From NCBI RefSeq assembly GCF_040412425.1, contig NC_089788.1:66082720-66146719 (forward strand): a stretch of 64,000 nucleotides of DNA, written 5' to 3'. The position numbers and the translations under genes are program-made. Below, in pieces: positions 12,040 through 23,252 of this stretch (its first letter is position 1; each line of letters starts with the position of its first letter). The stretch is from Macrobrachium rosenbergii. Its lineage: Eukaryota > Arthropoda > Malacostraca > Decapoda > Palaemonidae. The notes under the pieces were generated by a model. It saw only the letters and a list, made by a program, of their open reading frames with translations. It did no database searches and was not told where the DNA came from.

Positions 12040-12330
12040 GACTAGAGAAAGCTCCACATCAATGTGAAAGAGCTGAAGGCAGTTAATTTGGCCCTCCAGT
12101 CTTTTGCAGCAGCAACGTTTGACAAAACAGTTGCAGTCCATTTGGACAATATGACCATGCTGGCTTACATCAAGAACCAGGGAGGTACTCACTCCTTCTC
12201 CCTTTACGAAGCAGCCAAGGATCTCCTCTGGGTGCAGGGCAATCGCACCAGGATTGTCACATGCTTCATCCAGGGCAAATTAAACGGCATGGGCAACAGA
12301 TACAGTGCTCCAGGGCTGGTTGAACCTGGA
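12040..12330 (+). pseudogene. DIRS 1 RNase H domain
   Basis: The frame reads VKELKAVNLALQSF, then KTVAVHLDNMTMLAYIKNQG and CFIQGKLN. This matches the RNase H domain that follows RT in DIRS elements: the E of the ELKAV helix and the D of LDNMT are catalytic-type acids. The expected following SR.. segment is lost to a frameshift near 12,290. The domain lies in the right place between RT and the recombinase. Confidence 0.75.
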
Positions 12331-12529
12331 CATGAACACCTTCCCGTCATTCAGCATTCAGCATGATGAGAGAAGTCATAAACAAGTTTTTTTCCCACAG
12401 CAACATGTCAGTGACCCTTGTAGCTCCATTTTCGCCGCAGAGGGAGTGGTTCCCAGACCTTCTCAGGCCGTGGTGGACTTCCCAAGGCTTATGCCACAGA
12501 GACGAATTCTTCTGAAACAGCTGCACTAA

Positions 12530-13570
12530 CATTGTTTCCACCAAGGCTTATCTGCTCTTGCTCTGACAGGCTTCAGACTGTCAGAAAGCTTGTCAGAGTG
12601 AAGGGCTTTTCAAGACCAGCTGCAGAGGCGATTGCAAAGTGTAGATGTCAGTGTTCCTTAAGGTTTACTGGGCCAAGTGGGCAGTGTTCTGCAGCTGGTG
12701 TTAAGACATGACATCTCTTCTGAAACCTCTCTAGCACAAATCACAGACTTTTTTCTCTTCCTAAGGTCTTCTCGAGGCTTTGCTACATCTACCATCAGTG
12801 ATTACAAAGCTATGCTAAATTGAGTTTTTAGATGTAGAGGTTTGGATCTGTCTGCAAGTCAAAACATTAGTGATCTGATTAAGTCTTTGGACACTTCAAA
12901 GCAAGAGAAGATAACTTTGGTCTCCGGGAACCTGGATGTTGTCCTTGAATGGCTTTCGGGCCCTCCCTCCATTTGAGCCCCTTCGCTCCTTATCTCTTAG
13001 GGATTTAACAAGAAAAACCCTTTTTTTTTTGGGGGGTTGCTTTGGCTACTGCCAAGAGGATTAGTGAACTGCAGGCCTTTGATAAGAAAGTTGGATTTTC
13101 ACAGGGAGATGCAGTCTGCTCGTTCACTCTCGGGTTTTTGGCCAAGAACGAAATTCCGTCCAATCCTTGGCCCCGTTCATTCACTGTCAAGAACCTGACG
13201 GATATTCTTGGACCAGCAGACCAAGAGAGAGCTCTTTGTCTGGTAAGAGCATTGAGGCTTTACCTTGAGAGGCTCCTCTCATAACCTCTGGTGCTCAGTC
13301 AAGAACCCCTCCTGTCCACTGTCCAAGAATGCTTTGGCTTTCTTCTTGAGGGACATAATCTCCTAGTCACACTTGGAAATTCAAGAGGATGTCTTACCCA
13401 TTTTTAAAGTTAAAGCCCACGAGATAAGAGCAGTCGCCACTTCATTGGCTTTCAAGTGTAACTTATTGCTATCCACGATCTTTCAATCCACCTATTGGAG
13501 GTGTAGATCATTGTTTACTAATCATTATTTACATAAATGTGGAGACAGTGTTGAAACTGCAGTAACTTAG
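12530..13570 (+). pseudogene. DIRS 1 tyrosine recombinase
   Basis: The C-terminal catalytic part is readable in pieces. At 13,042 is ATAKRISELQAFDKKVGFS, holding the first catalytic Arg. It runs on to VKNLTDILGPADQERALCLV and RALRLYLER. After a break, the block near 13,410 reads VKAHEIRAVATSLAF, the His-x-x-Arg motif. The tail has FTNHYLHKC, where the nucleophilic Tyr is expected. Upstream, near 12,780, ATSTISDYKAMLN fits the N-terminal core-binding domain. Tyrosine recombinase in place of a DDE integrase is the defining trait of DIRS elements, which integrate from a circular DNA intermediate. Stops between blocks show it is inactive. Confidence 0.8.
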
Positions 13571-14158
13571 GTATTGGGGGACGAAGGATAGGAGGTATTC
13601 CTTCTATTTTTCTATCTCCTTACCTTGATACAGGTTGTCGAGTTTTGGGAAGCTTGGGGTACTGTGTACCTGAAGTACCCACCAGTCATTGTTTTTAACC
13701 CTCTGGTGATCCGATGACACGAAACCGTGTCATTAAATATTTTGCCATAAGTGCTCCGATGACGTTTTCCACGTCATCTGTGAGTTATTTTCGGGGGAAA
13801 TTCACCAAAAAAAAAAGTCATCTGAAGAAGACAAGGACTGTGCTGTTGCGTGGGCAGATCTTGGACCTACAAGAAAACATAAACAGGAAACTGATAGGTA
13901 TCGCACATGCACCGCAGTCCTCCTCCAACTCAAGCACTTCACCTCCTGTTTTGACCGAGTTCAGCATGTCTTTTTAGCACTCACGTTTTTGCTTTGTCGT
14001 CATTTATCTGCGTTTGTGAAGTGCTTTTGCTTTTGTTATTATTATAAAAGTGTTTGCAAGTGATTGTTGAGTATTTTGAATAATATTTCAAGTGTTTTTC
14101 GATAAGATAAATAGTGAAGAATTTACTTTTTCTACATATATTTCTTTCAACAACATTT

Positions 14159-14859
<701 letters not shown>

Positions 14860-14862
<3 letters not shown>

Positions 14863-15210
14863 CCCCCAGTATCCATGGGGATCGTCCCCCCCCCCATCCC
14901 AAGAAATAGCTAAAATCCGTGAATACTTAAAACACCTCTAAAAACACTTAGAACTGCCCATTTTGATAGTTTACATACAGAAAAACCCTGTAAAAATGCA
15001 TATACCTGAGTATTTTAATAGTTTTATCACAAAAAGTGCATTTATTCATGAAAGTTATATGAAAATACAGTAATTTAGTGAATATTTCTCAGTGAAAAAT
15101 ACTGCGAATGGGCGAATTTTCCGCGAATGATGGCTAGATATGTTCTACAGAGAAACCCGCGAATACGTGAGTCCACAAATCATGAGAACGCGAATACGGG
15201 GGGTTTACTG

Positions 15211-15213
<3 letters not shown>
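14860..15213 (+). mobile_element. Short TA-type MITE copy (CAGTAAACCCC family)
   Basis: The left end is CAGTGAACCCCCAGTATCC and the right end is GAATACGGGGGGTTTACTG. The interior matches the clean copy at 38,724-38,952 (GGATCGTCCCC, CACTTAGAACT, CATTTTGATAGTTTA, CGCGAATACGTGAGTCCAC). Its flanks are obscured by the neighbouring AT tracts. Confidence 0.75.
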
Positions 15214-15241
<28 letters not shown>

Positions 15242-15317
15242 ATACATACACATATATACGAGTATACATATTACATATATACATATTACATAATCCACAC
15301 ATCGGAGGGCACTATAG

Positions 15318-15558
15318 TAGGCAGGAGAAGGGCACAGGAACACATACAGGACCAGTACATACATTTATTCGTCTACGCGTTTCTTGACCCGTGGTCACAT
15401 CATCAGGACATCATCTACAGTTATAAATTAAAAAGGGACATTCAGCATAAATAGTTAAAAGTAATGTCCTGATGATGTGACCACGGGTCAAGAAACGCGT
15501 AGACGAATAAATGTATGTACTGGTCCTGTATGTGTTCCTGCGCCCTTCTCCTGCCTAC
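15318..15558. repeat. Inverted repeat carrying two head-to-head hammerhead-like motifs
   Basis: Arms of about 94 bp (15,318-15,411 and 15,464-15,558) are near-perfect inverted copies around a 52 bp spacer. Each arm contains, in order, CTGATGA, a five-pair stem TGACC/GGTCA with loop ACG, and GAAAC: on the + strand at 15,469-15,496, on the - strand at 15,406-15,379. CTGANGA-stem II-GAAA is the conserved core of hammerhead ribozymes, which are known from the terminal repeats of Penelope-like elements. The third helix and cleavage site are not clear from inspection. Confidence 0.6.
15380..15411 (-). ncRNA. Hammerhead ribozyme-like motif, same strand as the Penelope ORF
   Basis: Read on the - strand: CTGATGA (15,406-15,400), stem TGACC-ACG-GGTCA, then GAAA (15,383-15,380). 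It lies downstream of the - strand Penelope reading frame, where terminal-repeat ribozymes of these elements occur. Helix I/III pairing and self-cleavage are not established here. Confidence 0.45.
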
Positions 15559-15819
15559 ATATTACATATATATATATATATATATATACATATATATATA
15601 GGAATATAAGAAGGCCCATAAAAACACTGTTTAAACATTGCAACCATATGTTTTGGGCACTTGCTTCTGTGCCCCTGTTCACTGGTAGAATATGGACAGA
15701 TGAAATGTTACAAGGGTATATATACAAAGCATATATGGGTGTGGCATTAAGATGGTATGCAGGTGACCGTTTCCTAAGAAGGAGGAGAATAAACAATTCC
15801 CTAGTGGTTTTTGGCCTCA

Positions 15820-16923
15820 TTAACTCCCGTTTGGCGACGATTCTGGAGGTCTTGTTTCCGGGGCCATCTTCTTCAGGAGCGGTCTGAGGATTAAAGCGTC
15901 GATGTCGTCTGATTTCCAATGTCCTCCTGACAAGTTCATATTGTTGGTTTGATTGATGATAGCAGATTCCAGCATCTTTCTTTTGTACGGACAGCTACTT
16001 TTTAAAACCAGCTCCGCCCCACTCCAGCTTATGACATGTCCTGTATTTCTGATATGTAGGAAAATCCCCGAACTCTCCGAAGCGTAACGTACTGATCTTT
16101 TGTGCTCTATTATTCTTTGCGAGAGCGATCTACCTGTCTCTCCCACATAAATGTCATTACAATTGCTACACGGAATCTTGTAAAATCCGGCTTCTTCCCC
16201 TTTGTTATTTAAGTATACGTTAATGAGCGAACTCCCGATGGATTTGGGATAATGGAAAATGAAGGGATTGTTAGACCTGAGTTGTTCGGTGGCTTTTTGG
16301 ATGTTTTCTTCGTACTGAAGCTTTATTTTGTTGTTGAAATCTATTTGTCTGTTGTGAGTGGGACCTCTATAGTATATTTTATTCGCTTTGTTAATAGCCC
16401 TCTCGATAATGTGTGGTGGATAGAGTAGTTGCGTTAGGTGTTGGCGGATTGTGTTGAATTCTTTGTCTAGGTACCCATTTGAACATATCCTAAGTCCTCT
16501 GAGGAATAAGTTGCACCCTACCATGATCTTTACGGAGACGTCGTGGTAGCTTAAGAAATGAATGTAGGAAACAGCGAAGGTGGGTTTTCTATATACTGTA
16601 AATGCATATCTGTTCTGTTCTCTTATGATCAGTACATCTAGGAACGGCGGTTTTCCGTCCTTTTCCCATTCCGTTTTAAATTTTATGGTCAAAACTAGCG
16701 AATTTAGCCTATTAAAAAATTCATTAAAGTCTCCCCAGCTATTGTCCCAGAAAGTAAAGATATCATCTACGTATCTAAGCCAGATCATATTACGGGGTTT
16801 GATAGACGACAAAAGTTCTGTTTCGAAATATTCCATGTACAAGTTTGCTAGAAGGGGTGATAGGGGACTTCCCATGCTACAGCCAAATTTTTGTTTGTAA
16901 AAATTACCATTGAAAGAAAACAC
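15820..16923 (-). CDS. Penelope-like reverse transcriptase C-terminal half plus GIY-YIG endonuclease
   Basis: This 367-codon frame has intact motifs. Residues 11-30 hold QKFGCSMGSPLSPLLANLYM (RT motif before the active site). YVDD is at 51-54, the metal-binding catalytic pair. FLDVLI and YRKPTF at 94-115 fit the later RT motifs. The endonuclease follows: GFYKIPCSNC from residue 246 and IYVGETGRSLSQRI from 258, the two halves of the GIY-YIG motif, with a Cys pair typical of Penelope endonucleases. It is not a complete gene: the N-terminal RT part lies in another frame upstream (16,962-17,306), so the Met is an arbitrary start. This is the best-preserved mobile-element frame in the window. Confidence 0.88.
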   Translation of the reverse strand: MFSFNGNFYKQKFGCSMGSPLSPLLANLYMEYFETELLSSIKPRNMIWLRYVDDIFTFWDNSWGDFNEFFNRLNSLVLTIKFKTEWEKDGKPPFLDVLIIREQNRYAFTVYRKPTFAVSYIHFLSYHDVSVKIMVGCNLFLRGLRICSNGYLDKEFNTIRQHLTQLLYPPHIIERAINKANKIYYRGPTHNRQIDFNNKIKLQYEENIQKATEQLRSNNPFIFHYPKSIGSSLINVYLNNKGEEAGFYKIPCSNCNDIYVGETGRSLSQRIIEHKRSVRYASESSGIFLHIRNTGHVISWSGAELVLKSSCPYKRKMLESAIINQTNNMNLSGGHWKSDDIDALILRPLLKKMAPETRPPESSPNGS

Positions 16924-16961
16924 GTTAGTTACACAGAGGTTGATAAGTTTTAAAGTTTTAT

Positions 16962-17306
16962 CTATGCCAAGAGGAAAATGGTCTTCATATGGTTGTAACT
17001 TCCTCTGTAAGAAAGCAACACGTCGGCAATTGGGACTTTAGTAAATAATGACTCGACGTCTAGGCTGAGCAATTTGATGTTCTTTGAGGGGATGTTTAAA
17101 CTATTAAATTTTTGTATAAAATCCTCTGCATGTTTGACGTGGGAGGATGAGAAGGTTCCTAGAAAGGGTGATAACAGGTCTGCGAGCCATTTTGATAATT
17201 TGTACATGAAAGAGACCCTGCTAGATATTATGGGGCGTAAAGGAACCCCATCTTTATGTGTTTTCAGGAGGCCGTAAAAATGCTGGAATCTGCTATCATC
17301 AATCAA
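16962..17306 (-). pseudogene. Penelope-like reverse transcriptase, N-terminal fragment
   Basis: It encodes FYGLLKTHKDGVPLRPIISS, then SFMYKLSKWLADLLSPFLG and LLSLDVESLFTKVPI; the Asp of LDVESLFT is the first catalytic residue of the RT. After residue about 95 the frame shifts (near 17,010) and the protein continues in the 15,820-16,923 frame. At its 5' side it stops where the inverted arm begins (17,281), so the true N terminus is missing. It was once continuous with the YVDD-containing half. Confidence 0.82.
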
Positions 17307-17684
17307 ACCAACAATATGAACTTGTCAGGAGGACATTGGAAATCGGACGACATCGACGCTTTAATCCTCAGACCGCTCCTGAAGAAGATGGCCCAGGAAA
17401 CACGACCTCCAGAATCGTCGCCAAATGGGAGTTAATGAGGCCAAAAACCACTAGGGAATTGGTTATTCTCCTCCTTCTTAGGAAACGGTCACCTGCATAC
17501 CATCTTGATGCCACACCCATATATGCTTTGTATATATACCCTTGTAACATTTCATCTGTCCATATTCTACCAGTGAACAGGGGCACAGAAGCAAGTGCCT
17601 GAAATATATGGTTGCAATGTTTAAATAGTGTTTTTATGGGCCTTCTTATATTCATATTACACTGTAGTATTACAGGAAAAGACA

Positions 17685-17690
<6 letters not shown>

Positions 17691-17760
<70 letters not shown>
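17691..17760. repeat. (TA)n microsatellite
   Basis: This is a run of about 35 TA dinucleotides immediately outside the right inverted arm of the Penelope-like element. A shorter TA-rich tract sits outside the left arm (15,559-15,600). Confidence 0.9.
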
Positions 17761-18590
17761 GTATGTATATGTATGTTGAAGCATCGTAGTTCGGCCAGAA
17801 TTTATGCATGCGTAGATAATTTTTGTACGCTTGTTTGTGCATCGGTAAATAACGTCAATGTGCATGTATTATATATCATTCGAACGGCCATTCTTTGTAC
17901 TTTATCGTACTGAACAGCAAAATGTAAAAATATCAGTGTTTCTTTATAATAATCGTTGCCATATATTTTCTTAGAAAAAAAAAAGATTGTCCGTAATCTA
18001 ACGACAATTGCTCAGTTTTATTCTAACATTACATATATCTTTCTTTTGTGCATTTTATACTAAATTTATTCAGCTTTCTAATGCCACCTTTATTTTTTTT
18101 CAATCTTTATTCCTTACTTTGGTACAATATGAAACATCAACATAAGTAGGTTGGAAAATCTGAAAATTGCACTCCTTAAAAAATTAGCATTTTTTAATCG
18201 GTAACAGCTAATTAGCAAACACATTTATAGCAAAATGATTGCTTCCACGTGAAAGTTCAAACATTTCCACACAATGTACGTATAAAATAAACCCCCCAAA
18301 CCTAGTTATTATATTTTTCATGATTATTTAAAAAACTGTACAATTTTCCTTAAAAATTTCACATTCATCACTTCTTTTTTATAATTTCTAAGCCTTGCAA
18401 AGATTTTCTGATTGCTTTAGGAAACAATTCAATCATTTGCCAATATCATAAAACAAACCAGAAGCATATATTCGTTACAGTTTGGATTTTTACAAAGAAA
18501 GTTTTCCGTGCAAGCCCCACTTTTCCCTCCACAGCATAAGTCGCGTACCGGGTAGTGCTATAGGAACCCCCGTAAGCATGAGAGGCTTAA

Positions 18591-19017
18591 TGGATGTGTA
18601 GTGGTTGTTTTATGCGATGTGTAGGTAACAGAGTTATCTGGTTGTTTTTGTGGTACTTCGCCCAGGGCAAGGGCACTTGCTTTTATATTGTAACGCTCTG
18701 GCAGCTATCAGAGTACTCCTTGGCTGCAAAGCTTTCACTGAAGGAGAGGTGCTCCACGGCTTTACTGCCACGCCATTACGGGTTGAGATGAGCATTGACC
18801 AGAGGCAGTATCTTCCTGGTGTAGCTCTCATCAGGTAAGACTACAACAAGCATTTCACCCATGCTAGCTACCTTTCTATTTCAAATTCATCTCCATTACT
18901 GAGTATTTTTGAGTAGTATATAGTATGTCCATGTATCCCACCTCCTGTCTGTGTTGATTCAACTATGTAATTACTTAGTGAGTTACTTATATAAAAATGA
19001 CATGTGTATGATAAAGT
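18591..19017 (+). other. 3' untranslated part of DIRS 1, with exon-like signals
   Basis: If the TTAA element is removed, this sequence directly follows the recombinase region and leads into the right terminal repeat. A 169 bp open block (18,666-18,834) is flanked by CGCCCAG and CAG|gtaaga and reads GHLLLYCNALAAIRVLLGCK onward. Its phase does not fit SMC6 splicing. I therefore favour element 3' sequence over a host exon. Confidence 0.45.
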
Positions 19018-19250
19018 TTTATATACTTACCAAGTAATTATATGATCAGAGCCCTTCCTCCTCCCCTCTCATGAGCACAGGCCACAAACAAATTGAGCTC
19101 TTCAGCTGTGTTGTACCTATTCTTCCCCGAAAGTGGGCAGGGCTAGTTAGTTACCTATACCAAAACAATAGAAGTGCTACAGCGAATTTCAAAATTTAAG
19201 CTGCCTTGATAGTTAGAAACTAATACGTAATTACATGGTAAGTATATATA
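19018..19250. repeat. DIRS 1 right terminus: internal complementary region plus right ITR
   Basis: It starts TATACTTACCAAGTAATTAT and ends GTAATTACATGGTAAGTATA, its approximate reverse complement. The 19,093-19,250 part is the inverted partner of 8917-9072. In DIRS elements an internal region complementary to the outer ends allows circularisation of the cDNA; this layout fits. Confidence 0.7.
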
Positions 19251-19693
19251 AAAGTTTATTTTATTATAAAAATGTAATTTTCTCGGCTAAATTCAGGGCA
19301 TCATTCTGACCACATAATTATGTTGTTTTTCATTTTCAAAGGTACCAAAATGAAGTTCAGTTATTTGGGTTCAAAGTGAAACCAAAACATTGTATTCTAT
19401 AATGAAAAACAAAAGTATACAACCAGCAATAAAATAAAATTATCTTAAAACTCATTATTGGTAAGTCAGAACAGTGTGTGTGTTTCTTCACATATATTTT
19501 TGACCCTACAAAAATTCCAAGGTGTTAATTACTCAGCTACCAACATAAAGTATTATTGATGATGTTCTGCATTTCAGTATCTTTGCAATAAAATTGTTTT
19601 TCTTTCTAACTTTGTTTGTATGTACTAATTTTATCAGGGTCCTCAAACTTTTGTTTGTATGGACGAATTTTATCAGAGTCCTGTTATTTTCAG

Positions 19694-19881
19694 AAAGTGA
19701 TGACAAAAACAGAGGAAACATATCTGTTAAGTATGGAACAGTTGAAAGTTATAAAGAGAAAATATAAGGTGCATGATAACAAGAAAGAAGAATTGGACAA
19801 GAAAGTTTGTGAAGTAGCTGCGAGACTAAAACAAGAACTAAAGATGGCTGAAAAATTTTTACCACGAAAGGAAACCTCAAG
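19694..19881 (+). CDS. SMC6: SMC6 exon: coiled-coil segment
   Basis: The acceptor is TGTTATTTTCAG and the donor is AAG|gtaaaa. The exon is phase 0 at the start and leaves two bases (AG) at the end. It encodes KVMTKTEETYLLSMEQLKV, a Lys/Glu-rich helix through KKEELDKKVCEVAARLKQEL and ends FLPRKETS(R). The split Arg codon is completed by the G that opens the next exon, which confirms the junction. It belongs to the C-terminal arm of the SMC6 coiled coil. Confidence 0.82.
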
Positions 19882-19959
19882 GTAAAAAACTTGATGTGTG
19901 TTTTTGTACATTACAAGGTGCTGAGACCTTAGATTTTGTATTCATGTTCAAAGTGTTTT

Positions 19960-20630
19960 TATTTGGATATTATTTGTTCTTGCACAAATACAAACTGTTG
20001 TTTATTACATAGAATTTACCTTGTGAATGCAAGCTGGAATGGCCACTTAACTTTCAGATATGGTTGTTAAATATGGAGAGGCAGGGGCGAGCCCTGTCCT
20101 CCTTTCAATCTGGACTCCACCTTGCTTCTGGCTGCCGTCGTGTCAAGTCATCTAGTAGACTCTGCTTGACTTTGCTGTTTGATTTTTCATTTCTTGCTTT
20201 TTTTTTTGACTTGTATGACTGCTGATTATTTGATTAGTAAAGATGACCCAAACCCATCAGTCATTACAGCCTTCCACCTCCCTTATGAGGAAACTCCAGG
20301 TATTCAGGCTCTGCCCAGGGAAAGGATTCTTGCAACAGGTTCCTTTGTAGGTAGATCTTCACATACTCTGAACTTCTTGTAGGAAGCATGAATGTAATCA
20401 AAATAGTCCGTATATGGCGTGCCATGTCTGGCTGTCTGAACAGTGGGTGAAGTTTGCAAGGAAGAAGAAAAGAGAGAAAGTCTCCTATGTCATCAGATTG
20501 TAATGCCCCACCGGTGACACCGAAGGTCGTCTTAAGAACTTTCCTTCCTCCTGCCAAACTTCCTTCCACTGTTGCTACTCCCAAGGGAGCCGACTCCTAC
20601 TGAGCGTTCAGTAGAGAGCCTTTGAAGTGG
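19960..20630 (+). mobile_element. DIRS 3-family left end and gag start, truncated
   Basis: The stretch from TTGTGAATGCAAGCTGGAA (about 20,023) matches the inverse of the DIRS 3 right terminus (46,330-46,400), including GGAATGGCCA and ACTTTCAGAT. Further on, CATGAATGTAA.C, GTGTCATCA.A-type and CTCCCAAGGGAG blocks match 44,630-44,830. The copy ends near 20,630 without coding domains. Confidence 0.6.
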
Positions 20631-20639
20631 TGAGATGTC

Positions 20640-20872
20640 TATTTTGCTGTGTTTACATTAATATTTGAAAATTAGTAAATCATTTATCATAAAAAATGTA
20701 TTTAGTCATGAAATTAAAATGAAAATACAGTAATTAGTGAATATTGTTCCATGAAAAAATCCGCGAATTAGTGAATTTTCCGCAATATATTTGGAAATAC
20801 GTTCCACAGAAAAACCTGTGAATAATTGAAGTTGCGAATGCTGAACCACAATGTAGCATGGGTTGACTGTAA
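20640..20872 (+). mobile_element. TA-type MITE copy, 5' truncated
   Basis: The 3' half of the CAGTAAACCCC family is present: TTTAGTCATGAAA, GAAAATACAGTAATTAGTGAA, CCGCGAATTAGTGAATTTTCC and a degenerate right end GGGTTGACTGTA. The left inverted repeat is missing. Confidence 0.65.
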
Positions 20873-22908
20873 TAGGTCATCCAGAGCTAGTGTATACAGC
20901 CATACATTGTGCATGTGAGATGTTACGATGATAAATAAAGTCATGGCCACCAAACCCTGGGATTAAAAATTTAACCTTGACTTGTTACCGCACACAGGTA
21001 TCGCAGATACAAGCATCAAATCATAGTTATGGGTACAACTCTGGAGATAAAGAAAATTTAACATATGCCTCAAATATCTGAGTAAAGTACTCTGCAGATT
21101 TTCTTATGGTAATGAGTGGCAGGCCCAGGGTTAAGCTCACTGTCTCCTGAAAGAATTAATATTAACAACATAGAATTTGAGGCAAGTCTAATAAAGAAAT
21201 TCATAACAACAACAATAGTAAAATTCAACAGAACAACAAGCAGTAAAATTAATAATTACAGTATTTATGCTATTTACTATGATTTCATTAAAGGGATGAA
21301 TAAAGTGGACCATATGTCATTAAAAAGGCGCTGGAAGCAACTGGTTGACAAGTTGGAGCCGTGGCACCTTGTAGGACAAAAAAGAAACCTGCCAGGTTTG
21401 CTACAACAACGGGGGGAGGGCAGTCAGGATGGATTTATGAATAGAAAAAGCTGAGAAGGAAAAGATTAAGTAAAAAAGGTACTTTCCTGATAATCTAACA
21501 AGCAAGTTTTGCTTTCTCATCAGCCTGTCCTTCGCACTTTAAAAAAAAAAAACAGGAAAGAGAAAAATGCCTGACTATACCCTCAAACAAGGGAACTCAA
21601 ATCCAAAACCATGTATGGCCATGGTACAATGGCTGTGGCACAGTCCAGGGTGGGAGAATAAGGTTTGTATTCGTAGTAACCTTCTCTTAGAAGGGTTGCC
21701 TACCAAGGCTAAAGGGTCCCTTCCACCCTCTAGTTTGATTTTACTGAAAAATTATTTTCCCAATTCTTTTGGTACTAGGCTCAATCAGGTGATTCTGAGA
21801 AAGTAAACATTACAAATGGCAGGTTGATAGTTTTTTTTATACATATTATGATGATATCAATATAATAATACAGTATAAATGGATTTTGTAAGTGAATTAA
21901 TAGTTTCTTTACCATTACCTTTGTCTTGAATACAGCTGTGATAGCCTATTTGAGTTTTACAAATGGATACTGTGAGTGTAACACCTGAGCTAGCCTAGGT
22001 CTGTAGTTCACACGTAGCCTACACGTCGTTATCTCGTATGGTAACACTGTACAATATGGTAACAACTGATAAGGAAGTTGCTGTATATAAGTACAGTAAT
22101 GGTCATAAAACCACGGTGGGCTTTGGGTAAAAACAGTTGGGCTACATCCCTACTGAACTGTGTCATTTACTAGAGAGAGAAAAAGAAGAGGTTGCATTTT
22201 TTCAGAGTGTAGTTATGCAGTGTTTTGTCACAAATATGGGGAAAAATGGTAACTAATTGCCTTTTGCATAAAGTTTTCAGTTTAAAGTGTGATGGTTGTT
22301 GTTTATAAGCATAATGAGTGTTTACAGTTATGTGGTAAAGTGTTTACAAGGTTCGGTGAGGAAAGGTTCAGAGTTGCCCTTGAACAACCTTAGATTTTTG
22401 TACTCGCCATTATTCGACGGACCGTTGGCTCTATTAATACGGATAATTGATGGATTACCGTATAGATGATGTTATGTTCTTGTTTGATTGAGCAGTTAGC
22501 CTCCCTCTTTCATTTTCACTGTTTTGTTCCTTCTAAATATAGATACCAGTCTACTGATTATCTGCACATGCACTGTCCACAACTCAACATTATCTGCATG
22601 CAACCACATCCTTGCAAATTATATAGGGATATATAAAAGGAACAATTCAGCAAAAATGCAAGCAGTAAGGTAGTTATATTTATTCAAGTTAATTAAAGAT
22701 ATTAACTTAAGTAACATGAGTGTACAAGTCATTATTTAAATGCTGTATGTAGTTCTTGACTGGAGCAGATAGTAATTTAAAATTAATTTTTATTTGTATA
22801 GAACCATCCTTGCTACATACATTGAATGCAGCTTGTAAATTTTTTATGGATATTGTTAGTAGTAGTCATGTAAAAATCTTTAAAAATTTATATCTTTATG
22901 TTTTCCAG
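20873..22908. other. Intron with no clear gene
   Basis: A 112-codon open stretch at 21,116-21,454 has KGMNKVDHM followed by a basic segment. This is faintly like the GM..VD block of piggyBac-type transposases but too weak to call. A poly-A tract lies near 21,540. The intron ends in TTATGTTTTCCAG. Confidence 0.4.
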
Positions 22909-23074
22909 GTCACCAATAGATATAGATAGAGAATACAAAACCTTAGAAGAAAAACTGAATAGAGAGCAAACAAGTCTTGGAGATCCTGTTAGAATAGCTG
23001 AGAAGTTAAAGGAAATGACAGAGAAATATACAAGGATAAAGGCAGAGCATCAAGAAAGCAAAAACTTAATGATT
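22909..23074 (+). CDS. SMC6: SMC6 exon: end of coiled coil
   Basis: The acceptor TTATGTTTTCCAG is followed by G, which completes the Arg codon split by the previous exon. It encodes SPIDIDREYKTLEEKLNREQ and then TSLGDPVRIAEKLKEMTEKY to QESKNLMI, ending at phase 0 with donor ATT|gtaaga. The RDREEI/REY-type sequence just before the head domain is where SMC6 proteins have a conserved tyrosine-containing helix. The next intron is only 178 bp. Confidence 0.87.
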
Positions 23075-23252
23075 GTAAGATGGGTTTACTTCAAAATAAA
23101 ATGAATAGTGTCTTTGAGAGTGATGATACACTGTATGAGGTTTTAAAGCACTGTAGTCTAGAATGGATATAATTATCAGTCAATCAGCTGGAATTAATTT
23201 TGTGTAAACCTAAGTATTGTAGAGTGCTTTTTGATATTTATATTTTTTTCAG

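Larger units (their letters stand above)
15602..17653 (-). mobile_element. Penelope-like element with inverted terminal arms
   Basis: Two 373 bp arms (15,602-15,974 and 17,281-17,653) are inverted copies with only a few percent mismatches. The left arm contains the 3' end of the coding frame; the right arm is an inverted copy fused to the truncated 5' side. Between them lies the reverse transcriptase. Penelope elements are known for terminal repeats in direct or inverted orientation and for 5' truncation, so this looks like one truncated copy joined to an inverted partial copy. (TA)n tracts flank both sides. Confidence 0.85.

Noticed and set aside
15127..15454. Tyr/Ile-rich open frames over TA repeats
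   Set aside because: These are translations of (TA)n microsatellite and the MITE end, not genes. The same holds for 17,657-17,842.
16580..16900. 106-codon + strand frame
   Set aside because: It is the antisense shadow of the Penelope RT, whose - strand frame has the motifs.
18666..18834. Exon-like open block with AG and gtaaga signals
   Set aside because: Its phase does not fit SMC6 and it falls inside the proposed 3' untranslated part of DIRS 1. I have described it there instead of calling a host exon.
21116..21454. KGMNKVDHM-containing frame as a possible piggyBac transposase
   Set aside because: Only one weak block is present, with no catalytic Asp block or Cys tail, unlike the clear remnant at 61,877-62,420.
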